Below the pieces are notes generated by a model, which saw nothing but the letters and a program-made list of their open reading frames with translations, did not search any database and had not been told where the DNA came from. From Mesorhizobium sp. M4B.F.Ca.ET.058.02.1.1 (GTDB taxonomy: Bacteria > Pseudomonadota > Alphaproteobacteria > Rhizobiales > Rhizobiaceae): DNA of 64,000 bases. Numbering within the stretch: position 1 is the stretch's first letter; each line of letters starts with the position of its first letter. A program made the position numbers and the translations under genes. The stretch lies in the NCBI RefSeq assembly GCF_003952505.1, contig NZ_CP034450.1, positions 5,849,001 to 5,913,000 of the forward strand, read 5' to 3'. Below are positions 37,203 to 45,398 of this stretch, piece by piece.

Positions 37203-37493
37203 TTGGCCAGGTACGTTTTCCGCGATGGCATCTTCGTCGACCGGCAGACCGGCGTTCCGATGGAAAAGCCGTTCGCTGGCCAAATCGTCATGCCGAACGT
37301 CATTTCCGACATCCCGGATTACGCCTCGCCGATCGACGGACGAATGATCACGTCGCGCTCTGAGCGCCGCGATGATCTGAAGCGCAACAACTGCGTCGAA
37401 TACGAGCCGTCCTTGTCGCCGACGAAGGGCAAATTTCGCAACCCCGATTTCTGCAAGAAGCGGGGATTGGAGGTGTCCGATGAATTTCGCTGA
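37203..37493 (+). CDS. Conserved-looking phage protein of unknown function
   Basis: 96 residues from TTG 37203, with AGGA six bases upstream. It begins ARYVFRDGIFVDRQTGVPM and contains ISDIPDYASPIDGRMITSRSERRDDLKRNNCVEYEPS, a pattern I associate with small proteins near podovirus head genes, but I cannot name the family. The HNH gene starts inside its 3' end. Confidence 0.65.
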   Translation: MARYVFRDGIFVDRQTGVPMEKPFAGQIVMPNVISDIPDYASPIDGRMITSRSERRDDLKRNNCVEYEPSLSPTKGKFRNPDFCKKRGLEVSDEFR

Positions 37494-37986
37494 GCGCCTC
37501 CGCGCGAAGATTTCGTACGATCCCGCCACGTGCGTTTTCACATGGCGGGAGACCTGCGGCGGCAAGGTGGCGGGTTCGATTGCGGGTTCTGTCGATCCGG
37601 CAGACGGTTACATCCGTATCGGTTTCGAGGACAGCCTCTATCTCGGTCAACGCCTCGCCTGGGTGTACATGACCGGCGAGTGGCCTTCGTCCATTACGGA
37701 CCATCGCAACGGGAATCGCGCCGACAACAGTTGGGAAAACCTTCGTGAGGCGACTTGGCTGGAGAACAGCCACAATCGCAAGAGGCCGAGCACGAACCGT
37801 TCGGGTCATCTTGGCGTCTGCTGGCATGCTCGCAGCGGCGCATGGCGCGCTCAGATCCAAGCGAAGGGCTGCAAAATCCATCTCGGGACGTTCCCGACCG
37901 CCGAAGAAGCGTCGGCCGCGTATCTCGCGGCGAAGCGCGAACTCCATCCCTTCCAGCCAGCACCGCGTCAGGACATTGCTGCATGA
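37480..37986 (+). CDS. HNH homing endonuclease with AP2 DNA-binding domain
   Basis: 168 residues. The HNH-3-type core is at about 60-100 (GEWPSSITDHRNGNRADNSWENLREATWLENSHNRK): His of DHRNG, Asn of DNSWENL, and a second His in NSHN. An AP2 domain is at about 107-155 (SGHLGVCWHARSGAWRAQIQAKGCKIHLGTFPTAEEASAAYLAAK). Such free-standing enzymes cut intron- or gene-less alleles and spread by repair. It overlaps both neighbours (14 bases upstream, four downstream), so it is well embedded between head genes. Confidence 0.88.
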   Translation: MNFAERLRAKISYDPATCVFTWRETCGGKVAGSIAGSVDPADGYIRIGFEDSLYLGQRLAWVYMTGEWPSSITDHRNGNRADNSWENLREATWLENSHNRKRPSTNRSGHLGVCWHARSGAWRAQIQAKGCKIHLGTFPTAEEASAAYLAAKRELHPFQPAPRQDIAA

Positions 37987-39125
37987 GCGCTCTTCTCGAA
38001 ACCGTTTCCAACAACGCCCCACCGGCCGGCGCCGTCGCCGAGGCCGTGAACAACAATGCCGCGACGGCCCTGGCCGACGACGCGGCACTGGAAGCTATCT
38101 GGAACAAGCACGAGCGCGACAACGGCGCTGAGCGGGACGAAGGTAAGTTCTCAAGCCCGAATCCCGAGAAGAAGGCGGATGCGAAAGCCGACGCCGGCAA
38201 GGTATCGCCCGAGGGCGGTGGCGGAGAGGAACAGGCCGGCGGTGGTCTGACGCCTGACGCAGGGTCGGTTCCTCTCCCGGCCAACTGGCAGGGCATCAAG
38301 GGCGGCGTTGCCGAGAACGTCAAGCAGGCTTGGGAGAAAGCGCCGGCCGAGCTGCGCAAGTTCGTCGCCGAGCGCGAACAGGAGCTTCAGGGCCGTCTGT
38401 CCGATCACGGCCGACAGGTCTCGGTTTACAAGCCCATTCAGGAAATTCTCGACCGCAACGGCGGCTACTTCGACCCGAACACGGGCAAGAAGATGGCTGA
38501 CGGCAAGGTCGTCACGCCAGCCCAGGCGATCGAATATCTTTTCAACGTCCAGCAGAGCATGGACAAGGCCCCCGTCGAAACGATCATGAGCATCATCGAC
38601 GGCTATGGCATCCGCGACAAGATTGCGGGTGTCTTCGGCCAGACCGTCCAGCAGGGCGAAAGCGAATTGCGGCAGGAAATCGCCGGGCTGAAGCAGATGC
38701 TCGCATCTGTCCACAACTCCGCGAACATCGACGACCGCATAAACCAGAGGCTCCAGGAGCGCGACGCCACCACCGCCGCCAATGAAGAGTTGGGCCGCTT
38801 GTCAGCCGACAAGCCGCTTTACTCCGAAATCCCTGAGAAGCGGATGGTCACCTTCATCAACGATGCATGGGACCGGCTTGGAGCCACCGCCTCGAAAGAG
38901 GCCGTGTTCAACCTGGCCTATGACATGGCAGTCAACGCCGATCCCGATCTGCGGGCCAAGGCAGCCGCCGCGAAACCGGCCGCTCCCAAGGACACCGGAA
39001 AGGTCGACGCGGCCAAGCGCGCCAACTCCGTCAACATCCCCTCAACAGCGTCGGGCAAGGCTCGGGTTCTCACCGAAGATGAAGAACTGGCCGCTGTCTA
39101 CGACCGGAACCACAAAGGACAATAG
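37983..39125 (+). CDS. Scaffolding-like head assembly protein
   Basis: 380 residues from ATG 37983, which overlaps the HNH stop. It is highly charged and helical, with an acidic, low-complexity N-terminus (about 25-90), a helical core (LPANWQGIKGGVAENVKQAWEKAPAELRKFVAEREQELQGRLSDHGRQVSVY) and a basic C-terminus. Position directly before the coat gene and this composition fit a phage scaffold. No protease motif is seen. Confidence 0.72.
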   Translation: MSALLETVSNNAPPAGAVAEAVNNNAATALADDAALEAIWNKHERDNGAERDEGKFSSPNPEKKADAKADAGKVSPEGGGGEEQAGGGLTPDAGSVPLPANWQGIKGGVAENVKQAWEKAPAELRKFVAEREQELQGRLSDHGRQVSVYKPIQEILDRNGGYFDPNTGKKMADGKVVTPAQAIEYLFNVQQSMDKAPVETIMSIIDGYGIRDKIAGVFGQTVQQGESELRQEIAGLKQMLASVHNSANIDDRINQRLQERDATTAANEELGRLSADKPLYSEIPEKRMVTFINDAWDRLGATASKEAVFNLAYDMAVNADPDLRAKAAAAKPAAPKDTGKVDAAKRANSVNIPSTASGKARVLTEDEELAAVYDRNHKGQ

Positions 39126-39127
39126 CG

Positions 39128-40111
39128 ATGGCTGGACCGTCGACTACCTTCACGGAAATGGTGTCCACCACCCTTCGCAACAGCGCGACGGAAGTGGCGG
39201 ACAACGTTTCGAAGAACAACGCCTTCCTCAACCGGCTGAAGAAGAAGAACAAGATCCGCAACCTTGACGGCGGCACCGAAATCCAGGTGCAGCTCGAATA
39301 CGCGGAAAACAGCACCTATCAGCGTTACGCCGGCCTCGACACGCTGAACACCAACGGCTCGGACGTTGTCACCTCCGCCAAGTACGATTGGGCGCAGGTC
39401 GCGCTGCATGTCGTGTCGAGCGGCAAGGAGCTTCGGCAGAACTCCGGCAAGTTCGCGATGATCAACCTGGTGAAGACCAAGAAGAACAACGCGCTCAAGA
39501 CGGCTGCCAACAACTTCTCCGTCGACCTCTACTCCGACGGTTCGCTATCGAACCAGATCGGCGGCCTGGCCAACATCCTGCAGACCAACGGCCAGGGCAT
39601 CGTCGGCGGCATCGACGCCGCGACGTGGACGTTCTGGCGCAACAAGTTCCGCGAGGCCACCGGCACCAACCTTGCCGCGACCCCGAACGCGGCCAACGCT
39701 GCGACCTTCAAGGCCGACATGAACGCGATGTGGCTCACCCTGAACCGCGGCGCCGACAAGCCCGACCTGATCACGTTCAGCCATGACTTCTACTCGCTGT
39801 ACGAGACCGGCGAGCAGCAGCTTCAGCGGTATATGGACGCCGACATGGCTCAGTCCGGGTTCATCGGCCTGAAGTACAAGACCGCCGACGTGATTTTCGA
39901 CGACAACACGAATTTCACGACCACGGCCGAGAAGGGCTACTTCCTCAACTCCGACTACCTCTACGTCGACCAGCACAAGGAGGCGCAGTGGACACAGGAC
40001 GACGAGAAGAAGCCCGTCAACCAGGATGCGGTTGTCATCCCGTTCTACTGGATGGGCAATCTCGTCTGCTCGAACCGCTCGCTTCAGGGCGTGATCTTCG
40101 ACGCGGCATAA
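39128..40111 (+). CDS. Major capsid (coat) protein
   Basis: 327 residues. MAGPSTTFTEMVSTTLRNSATEVADNVSKNNAFLNRLKKKNKIRNLDGGTEIQVQLEYAEN and QRYAGLDTLNTNGSDVVTSAKYDWAQVALHVVSSGKELRQNSG resemble the N-arm and core of HK97-fold coat proteins of rhizobial podoviruses. ITFSHDFYSLYETGEQQLQRYM and the C-terminal PFYWMGNLVCSNRSLQG support it. It follows the scaffold after two bases. It builds the icosahedral shell. Confidence 0.88.
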   Translation: MAGPSTTFTEMVSTTLRNSATEVADNVSKNNAFLNRLKKKNKIRNLDGGTEIQVQLEYAENSTYQRYAGLDTLNTNGSDVVTSAKYDWAQVALHVVSSGKELRQNSGKFAMINLVKTKKNNALKTAANNFSVDLYSDGSLSNQIGGLANILQTNGQGIVGGIDAATWTFWRNKFREATGTNLAATPNAANAATFKADMNAMWLTLNRGADKPDLITFSHDFYSLYETGEQQLQRYMDADMAQSGFIGLKYKTADVIFDDNTNFTTTAEKGYFLNSDYLYVDQHKEAQWTQDDEKKPVNQDAVVIPFYWMGNLVCSNRSLQGVIFDAA

Positions 40112-40123
40112 GGAGCAAGAACC

Positions 40124-40615
40124 ATGACCTCTTTTGTTGGTATCGACGTCACCCAGACGTACAGCGCCGCGCAGCTCACCGGGGCGAATTCCGGCAAGGC
40201 TCCCAAGGTCGGCGACCTTTACGAATCGTACGACAGCAAGACGTACCGCTTCGTGAAGTACAACCAGGGCGCTGGCGCGATTGCCGCCGTCGCCGGCAAC
40301 GCCGTTGGCTTCTACGCGCCGGGCGGCACCTCGACCGGCGTCACGAACGAAGTGACGTCCGACGTGTCTGACACCGCCGCGAACGGCGCTGGCGTTCTGG
40401 CCGGCGCTCCGGGCAACGGCGAATACGGCTGGATCCAGGTCAAGGGTGTCGCCACGCTGACCACGGCACTGGTGTCCGGTGCTTCAGGCCAGGCGCTCGT
40501 CCTTTCGGCCACCACCGACGGTACGCTGAAGGTCGCCGCCGCTGTCACTGATACGGTCTGCGCCTACGCGATCCTCGCCGCGTCGAAGATCATCATGTGC
40601 GCCTTCCCGCACTGA
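40124..40615 (+). CDS. Capsid decoration-like protein
   Basis: 163 residues, Ala/Gly/Thr/Val-rich and beta-prone (FVKYNQGAGAIAAVAGNAVGFYAPGG, GEYGWIQVKGVATLTTALVSGASGQALVLSATTDGTLKVAA). Its place 12 bases after the coat gene and its composition resemble head decoration or stabilisation proteins. No specific family is claimed. Confidence 0.65.
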   Translation: MTSFVGIDVTQTYSAAQLTGANSGKAPKVGDLYESYDSKTYRFVKYNQGAGAIAAVAGNAVGFYAPGGTSTGVTNEVTSDVSDTAANGAGVLAGAPGNGEYGWIQVKGVATLTTALVSGASGQALVLSATTDGTLKVAAAVTDTVCAYAILAASKIIMCAFPH

Positions 40616-40679
40616 TCAGTCGAGCGGGCTGTGCAAGCGCGGCCCGCTCTTTCCTCTCAACAGCGAAGGAGTGCCAGAG

Positions 40680-40886
40680 ATGGCCGACAAGTCCGACAAG
40701 AACGAAATCGCCGAGCCCGTCGTGGTCGATACTCAGGCCGGCATCTTCCCGAAATTCCGCCAGCTTTGGAACGGCGGCGAGCGCCGCAACGCGGTCAACC
40801 TCGCCAATGCCGAAAAGGTGTCTGAGGCCGAGTGGGCGGCGCTGCTCGCCGAGTTCCCCAGCATCGTCGAAGTGATCAACCAGTAG
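40680..40886 (+). CDS. Small head-gene-cluster protein
   Basis: 68 residues from ATG 40680, with AGGAG upstream; an in-frame GTG at 40671 lies right on the ribosome site and is unlikely. The sequence is KFRQLWNGGERRNAVNLANAEKVSEAEWAALLAEFPSIVEVINQ. No domain is recognised. Accepted for its good ribosome site and location. Confidence 0.65.
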   Translation: MADKSDKNEIAEPVVVDTQAGIFPKFRQLWNGGERRNAVNLANAEKVSEAEWAALLAEFPSIVEVINQ

Positions 40887-40926
40887 GGCGCCGCTGGCGC
40901 CCACAACTTTTCAGGAGCTGAACAAA

Positions 40927-41586
40927 ATGAGCGAAGCGCAGCCCCTTATCCGGGTGATCGGGTTCAAGCAGAGCTACGAGAAGCTGCCGGTCAAGGGCGA
41001 TCCGGTGAAGGAGAAGTGCGACCACAAAGGCTACAAGCTCGACGCCAGCGGCCGGCGCATCCTTGAGCTTCAGCCCGAGGACTGGGTGACGTATTCGCCC
41101 TCGCATTCGCCGCTGAACACGCGCACGACCGAGCGCATCCGGCATCTGATCCCCGACCCCTCGCTGATGGGCGAGGACCAGGACGGCGAGAAGCTGCGTT
41201 TCATGACGGCCCGCTGGAACCAGATCGAGCCGGCCTATGTCGCATTCAAAAGCGGGCAGGAAATCCCGCTCAACGGGACCGCGCTCGCCGCCTGGTCTGG
41301 CGTCACGCCCGAACAGGCCGAAGTGCTGCGCACCGCCGGCATTCGCACGGTCGAGGAAGTCCGCGACCTCACCGACGGGCAGCTTGACCGCGTGCGTCTT
41401 CCGAACATGCGTGATCTGCGCAAGCAGGCGGCGCTCTTCCTCGAGAACAGCGACGCAGCCAAGGCCGCCGAGCGCGAGGCCGCGAAGGATGCCCAGATCG
41501 CCGAGCTGGTCGAGCGTCAGGCCGCGATGGAAGCCATGATCGAGGAGCTGACCAAGCCGAAGAGCAAGGGCAAGGAAGCTGCCTGA
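40927..41586 (+). CDS. Head/packaging-associated protein with a C-terminal coiled coil
   Basis: 219 residues after a good AGGAG site. The middle (WSGVTPEQAEVLRTAGIRTVEEVRDLTDGQLDRV) looks like a helix-hairpin-helix unit. The C-terminus (AAKAAEREAAKDAQIAELVERQAAMEAMIEELTKPK) is a coiled coil. It lies between the coat region and the adaptor. Function not assigned. Confidence 0.68.
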   Translation: MSEAQPLIRVIGFKQSYEKLPVKGDPVKEKCDHKGYKLDASGRRILELQPEDWVTYSPSHSPLNTRTTERIRHLIPDPSLMGEDQDGEKLRFMTARWNQIEPAYVAFKSGQEIPLNGTALAAWSGVTPEQAEVLRTAGIRTVEEVRDLTDGQLDRVRLPNMRDLRKQAALFLENSDAAKAAEREAAKDAQIAELVERQAAMEAMIEELTKPKSKGKEAA

Positions 41587-42290
41587 TGTCCATCCTCGAC
41601 GTGGTCAAAGGCGCCGCGACAGTGCTCGGCATGGAAGTGCCGACGCTGGTCTATGGCGCGACCGGTCGAGAGATGGTCGAGATGCAGGAACTGGCCAATG
41701 TCATGGCGTCCGAAATCGCGGATGCCCACGACTGGCAAAAGCTGCTGATCCTGAAGACGCTCACCGGCGACGGCGTGACAGATGCGTTCGACTTGCCGAC
41801 CGATTTCCGGCGGATGCAGAAAACATCGTCGCTCTGGTCGTCGCGCTGGCAGTGGTCCACCGAACACCTCACCAGCCCGGATCAGTGGCTTGAACTTCAG
41901 GTGACGCCTATCGCCACGGTGAACGGCTACTGGATCATCTTCGCCGATCAGTTCCACCAGTGGCCGGTGATGGCGAGCACCGAAACCGTCAAATTCTTCT
42001 ACGTGTCGAACGATCTGGTCATGGCAAGCGACACCTCGAAGAAGACGATGTTTACCGAAGATGCGGACAGCTTCCGGCTTTCCGAGGAACTGCTGAAAAA
42101 GGCGATCATCTATCGCTGGAAGCAGAACAAGGGGCAGGCCTACGAGCAGGATCTGGACGACTACCAGGACCTGCTGTTGCGCCGGATCGATACGGACGGC
42201 GGTTCCAAGCCGGTCGTGTCCGGTCAGCCGCCTGTCAGTTGGCGCGGCCGGCGCGTCGCGTGGCCTGGCACGGTCACAGGTGCAGCGTGA
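41586..42290 (+). CDS. Head-to-tail adaptor protein
   Basis: 234 residues. MSILDVVKGAATVLGMEVPTLVYGATGREMVEMQELANVMASEIADAHDWQKLL...FDLPTDFRRMQKTSSLWS is typical of adaptor proteins of short-tailed phages that bind beneath the portal. DSFRLSEELLKKAIIYRWKQNKGQAYEQDLDDYQDLL is a C-terminal helix. The gene overlaps its upstream neighbour by one base and the nozzle gene by four (GTGA). Confidence 0.8.
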   Translation: MSILDVVKGAATVLGMEVPTLVYGATGREMVEMQELANVMASEIADAHDWQKLLILKTLTGDGVTDAFDLPTDFRRMQKTSSLWSSRWQWSTEHLTSPDQWLELQVTPIATVNGYWIIFADQFHQWPVMASTETVKFFYVSNDLVMASDTSKKTMFTEDADSFRLSEELLKKAIIYRWKQNKGQAYEQDLDDYQDLLLRRIDTDGGSKPVVSGQPPVSWRGRRVAWPGTVTGAA

Positions 42291-44135
42291 GGTACGAGCG
42301 ATTTCCCGGTCGCCGGAAAGCCGTTCCGGCCCCGGCGCGCGCCATGGCGCAGCCCTTCACGTTCGGCGCGCCGGTCGCCGGATGGGTGACCAACCAGAGC
42401 CTGGTCAAGTCCAAGCCGTTCTCGGCTCAGACGCTTGAAAACTGGCTTCCGACCTCGACCGGCATCGTGATGCGCGGCGGCTCGGTCAAGCGCGCCACGA
42501 TCGGCAGCGACCCGGTCGAAAGCTTCATCACCTACAACGCCGGCGGCACCAAGAAGATTTGGGCCTGCGACGAGACCACGGTTCGCGACGTCACCGCGCC
42601 CGCAGACGCTGTCACGCCGCCGGCCGCCTCGGTCACCGGCCAGACCTCGGGCTACTACTCCTATGTCAATTTCACGACCTCAGGTGGCTCGTTCGTCGTG
42701 GCGGTCAACGGCACCGACTTCCTGCAGATCTACTCCACGACGTTCGACTGGACGGCGGTCAACGGCCTTGCCACCTATCGCCTGAACTTCGACGCGCAGA
42801 CGGTGAATTTCACCAGCGGCGGCACCGTGACAGGCGGCACCAGCGGCGCGGTCGGGACCATCGTCAAGAACGTCGATAACGGCGCGACCGGCTCGCTGAT
42901 GATCCAGTCGATTACCGGCACCTTCGTCGACAACGAAATCATCACGGGTGGGGCTGGCGGCTCAGCCACGGCGAACATCCCTGGCGGCGTGGTACAGGTT
43001 TCGGCCGCCATTACCGGTGTTGCGACCAGCGCGCTGTCTCATGTGTGGCTCTATCGAAACCGCCTGTTCTTCATCCAGGGCGGCACGATGAAAGCCAGCT
43101 ATTTGCCGGTCGATTCCGTCACCGGCGCGCTGGGCACGCTGAACCTGTCCGGAGTTTTCCAGCGCGGCGGCTCGCTGCTGTTCGGCGGAACGTGGTCGCT
43201 CGATGCTGGTGACGGGATCGACGACAAATGCGTGTTCGTCACGACCGAGGGCGAGGCGGCGATTTTCGAAGGCAGCAATCCGGCCGGTGCGACCGCTGCC
43301 GAGTGGAACCTTGTTGGCCGCTATGACCTCACTACGCCGATGGGCAAGCGTGCCACGATGCGCGCCGGTGGCGATCTGATCGTGGCGACGAAGGAAGGCA
43401 TGGTTCCTATCTCGGCCGCGATCAACAAGGATGCCGCCGCGCTGTCCCTTGCCGCCGTCTCACGCAACATCGAGCCGGATTGGAAGCATGAAGCGGCCCG
43501 GCGCCTGTCGCTACCTTGGGAGGTAATCAAGTGGCCGGACATGAACTATGCCATCGTCTCGCTGCCGATCACGGCCGAGGGCAGGAGGCCTGGTCGTTCG
43601 TCGTCAATCTTGAAACCGGCGCCTGGTGCAAGTTCGTCGGATGGGCGACCCGCTGCATCGAATTGCACGACAGCCGCCTGTTCTTCGGCACCAATGACGG
43701 CAAGGTCTTCGAAGGCGAGATCAACGGCAATGATGACAGCGGGCCAATCTATTACACCTACGTCGGCAATCCCGATCACATGAAGACGCTTGGCCGGCTG
43801 AAGACCGTGCACCAGGCCCGCCCGACGTTCCTCGCCTCGACGCCATTTAACCCGAAAATCTCGTTTTCGGTCAACTACACGGTGACCCTGCCGACGGCGC
43901 CGGACGCGGCCGATGGTGGCACGGCTGACCTGTGGGACTCCGGCCTGTGGGACGTTGCCCTGTGGGACCAGGCCGCGCCGGTGGCGACTGTCAGCGGTGG
44001 CCAATGGATCTCGATCGGCAAGACCGGATACGTGATGCAGCCGCAGGTGCAGGTTACCGGCTTTCTCAACCGCCGACCTGACGTCGAGTTCGTGCAACTC
44101 GACGTGACCTTTGAAAATGGCGGGTGGTCGTATGA
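42287..44135 (+). CDS. Tail nozzle/tail-tubular-like protein (two apparent frame breaks)
   Basis: About 616 residues once repaired, from GTG 42287 overlapping the adaptor stop; ATG 42344 is an alternative. FGAPVAGWVTNQSLVKSKPFSAQTLENWLPTSTGIVMRGGSVKR is the start typical of podovirus nozzle proteins. The literal frame is correct to 43578. Adding one G to GGG at 43578-43580 joins TAEG to QEAWSFVVNLETGAW. A second added G at 44122-44124 gives an end GGVVV with a stop (44133-44135) that overlaps the GNAT start (ATGA). Without it the frame runs on to 44325 out of frame over the GNAT gene. Confidence 0.8.
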
Positions 44136-44593
44136 GCTACGACATCGCCATCGAGAACTTCAACCAGGCTTGGCCGGAACTCGAGCCGCTTTGCCACCGG
44201 CACTACGGCGAGATGCAGGCGCGCATGGCGGCCGAGGGCATGACGATCGGCGACTTCAAGCCGCGGCTGAACGTCTACGGCTCCGCCAGCCATCTGCTCT
44301 GCTTCGTGGTCAGGAAGGAAGATGAGGCTGTCGGCTACGCCTTCATCTGGATCACGCAGGACATGCACAACAGTGAACCAATCGCCATGGAGGACACGAT
44401 CTATATGCGGCCGGATCACCGGAACGGCATCGGACGCCGTTTCACCAAGCACATCCTGGCCGAACTCAAAGCGCGCGGCTGCGTCAGGGCGCACGTGACC
44501 ATCGCCACCGATCTGCGTGTTGCCAAGATGTGCGAGCGCGTGGGCTTCAAGCGGTCGGCAATCGCAATGACGTATTTCCTTCAGGAGGCCTGA
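44132..44593 (+). CDS. GNAT-family acetyltransferase inside the tail operon
   Basis: 153 residues from ATG 44132. The GNAT acetyl-CoA site is visible as EDTIYMRPDHRNGIGRRFTKHILAELKARG (R-x-x-G-I/G-x-x), with the preceding strand AFIWITQDM and C-terminal AKMCERVGFKRSAIAMTYFLQEA. It acetylates an amine or protein N-terminus in the cytoplasm. Such genes occur in many podovirus tail operons, where the target is unknown. It is coupled to the nozzle gene by an ATGA overlap. Confidence 0.82.
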   Translation: MSYDIAIENFNQAWPELEPLCHRHYGEMQARMAAEGMTIGDFKPRLNVYGSASHLLCFVVRKEDEAVGYAFIWITQDMHNSEPIAMEDTIYMRPDHRNGIGRRFTKHILAELKARGCVRAHVTIATDLRVAKMCERVGFKRSAIAMTYFLQEA

Positions 44594-44597
44594 CAAG

Positions 44598-45389
44598 ATG
44601 TGCGCGCCCGACCCGCCGGCCCCGCCGGATCCCAAAGAGACCTCTGCGGCGTCGACCTCGACGAACGTCGGCACTGCTGTCGCCAACGCGAACCTTGGCA
44701 ACGTCAACCAAGTAACGCCTGACGGCAATCTCACCTACAGCCAGTCCGGCACCTATAAGTGGAACGACCCCTATACGGGCAAGTCCTACGACATCCCAAC
44801 CTACACGGCGACGCAGACGCTTTCGCAGACCGGGCAGGCCATCAAGGATCAAACCGACCAGGCCAAGCTCAACCTCGGCGAGCTGGCCGCTGGTCAGTCT
44901 TCCTTTCTGAAGGATTGGTTGTCGAAGCCGGTCGACCTGTCGAACGACGCGACCGAAGCCCGGTTGATGGACCTCGGCATGAAGCGTCTTCAGCCGGCGC
45001 TGGACGCCCGCCGCGCGGCGAATGAGGCTGATCTGATCAACCGCGGCATCCGACCGGGCTCCGACAACTACGCCCAGGCGCAGAACATCCAGAACCAAGG
45101 CGAGAACGACGCTTACGACCAATTGCTTCTCACCGGGCGCGGCCAGGCCGTGCAGGAAGCGCTGGCCCAGAACTCGGCGCCGATCAACAACCTGACAGCT
45201 CTCTTGTCCGGTTCGCAGGTCAGCCAGCCGAATTTCGTAAATGCGAATATGCCGACCATCCCGACGACCGACGTCGCTGGCCTGATCAACACCAACTACA
45301 ACCAGAAGCTCCAAAACTGGCAGCAGAGCCAGGCGAACACCCAGAACCTTCTGGGCGGCCTTTTCTCTCTCGGCGCGTCGTTCATCTAG
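44598..45389 (+). CDS. Internal virion / DNA-transfer-associated protein
   Basis: 263 residues. An N-terminal Pro-rich start (MCAPDPPAPPDPKETSAASTS) is followed by a repeat-rich, Asn/Gln/Thr-rich helical protein (ATEARLMDLGMKRLQPALDARRAANEADLINRGIRPGSDNYAQAQNIQNQGENDAYDQLLLTGRGQAVQEAL). This composition and place before two large proteins resemble internal (ejection) proteins. The mechanism is inferred. Confidence 0.65.
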   Translation: MCAPDPPAPPDPKETSAASTSTNVGTAVANANLGNVNQVTPDGNLTYSQSGTYKWNDPYTGKSYDIPTYTATQTLSQTGQAIKDQTDQAKLNLGELAAGQSSFLKDWLSKPVDLSNDATEARLMDLGMKRLQPALDARRAANEADLINRGIRPGSDNYAQAQNIQNQGENDAYDQLLLTGRGQAVQEALAQNSAPINNLTALLSGSQVSQPNFVNANMPTIPTTDVAGLINTNYNQKLQNWQQSQANTQNLLGGLFSLGASFI

Positions 45390-45398
45390 GAGGGGATC

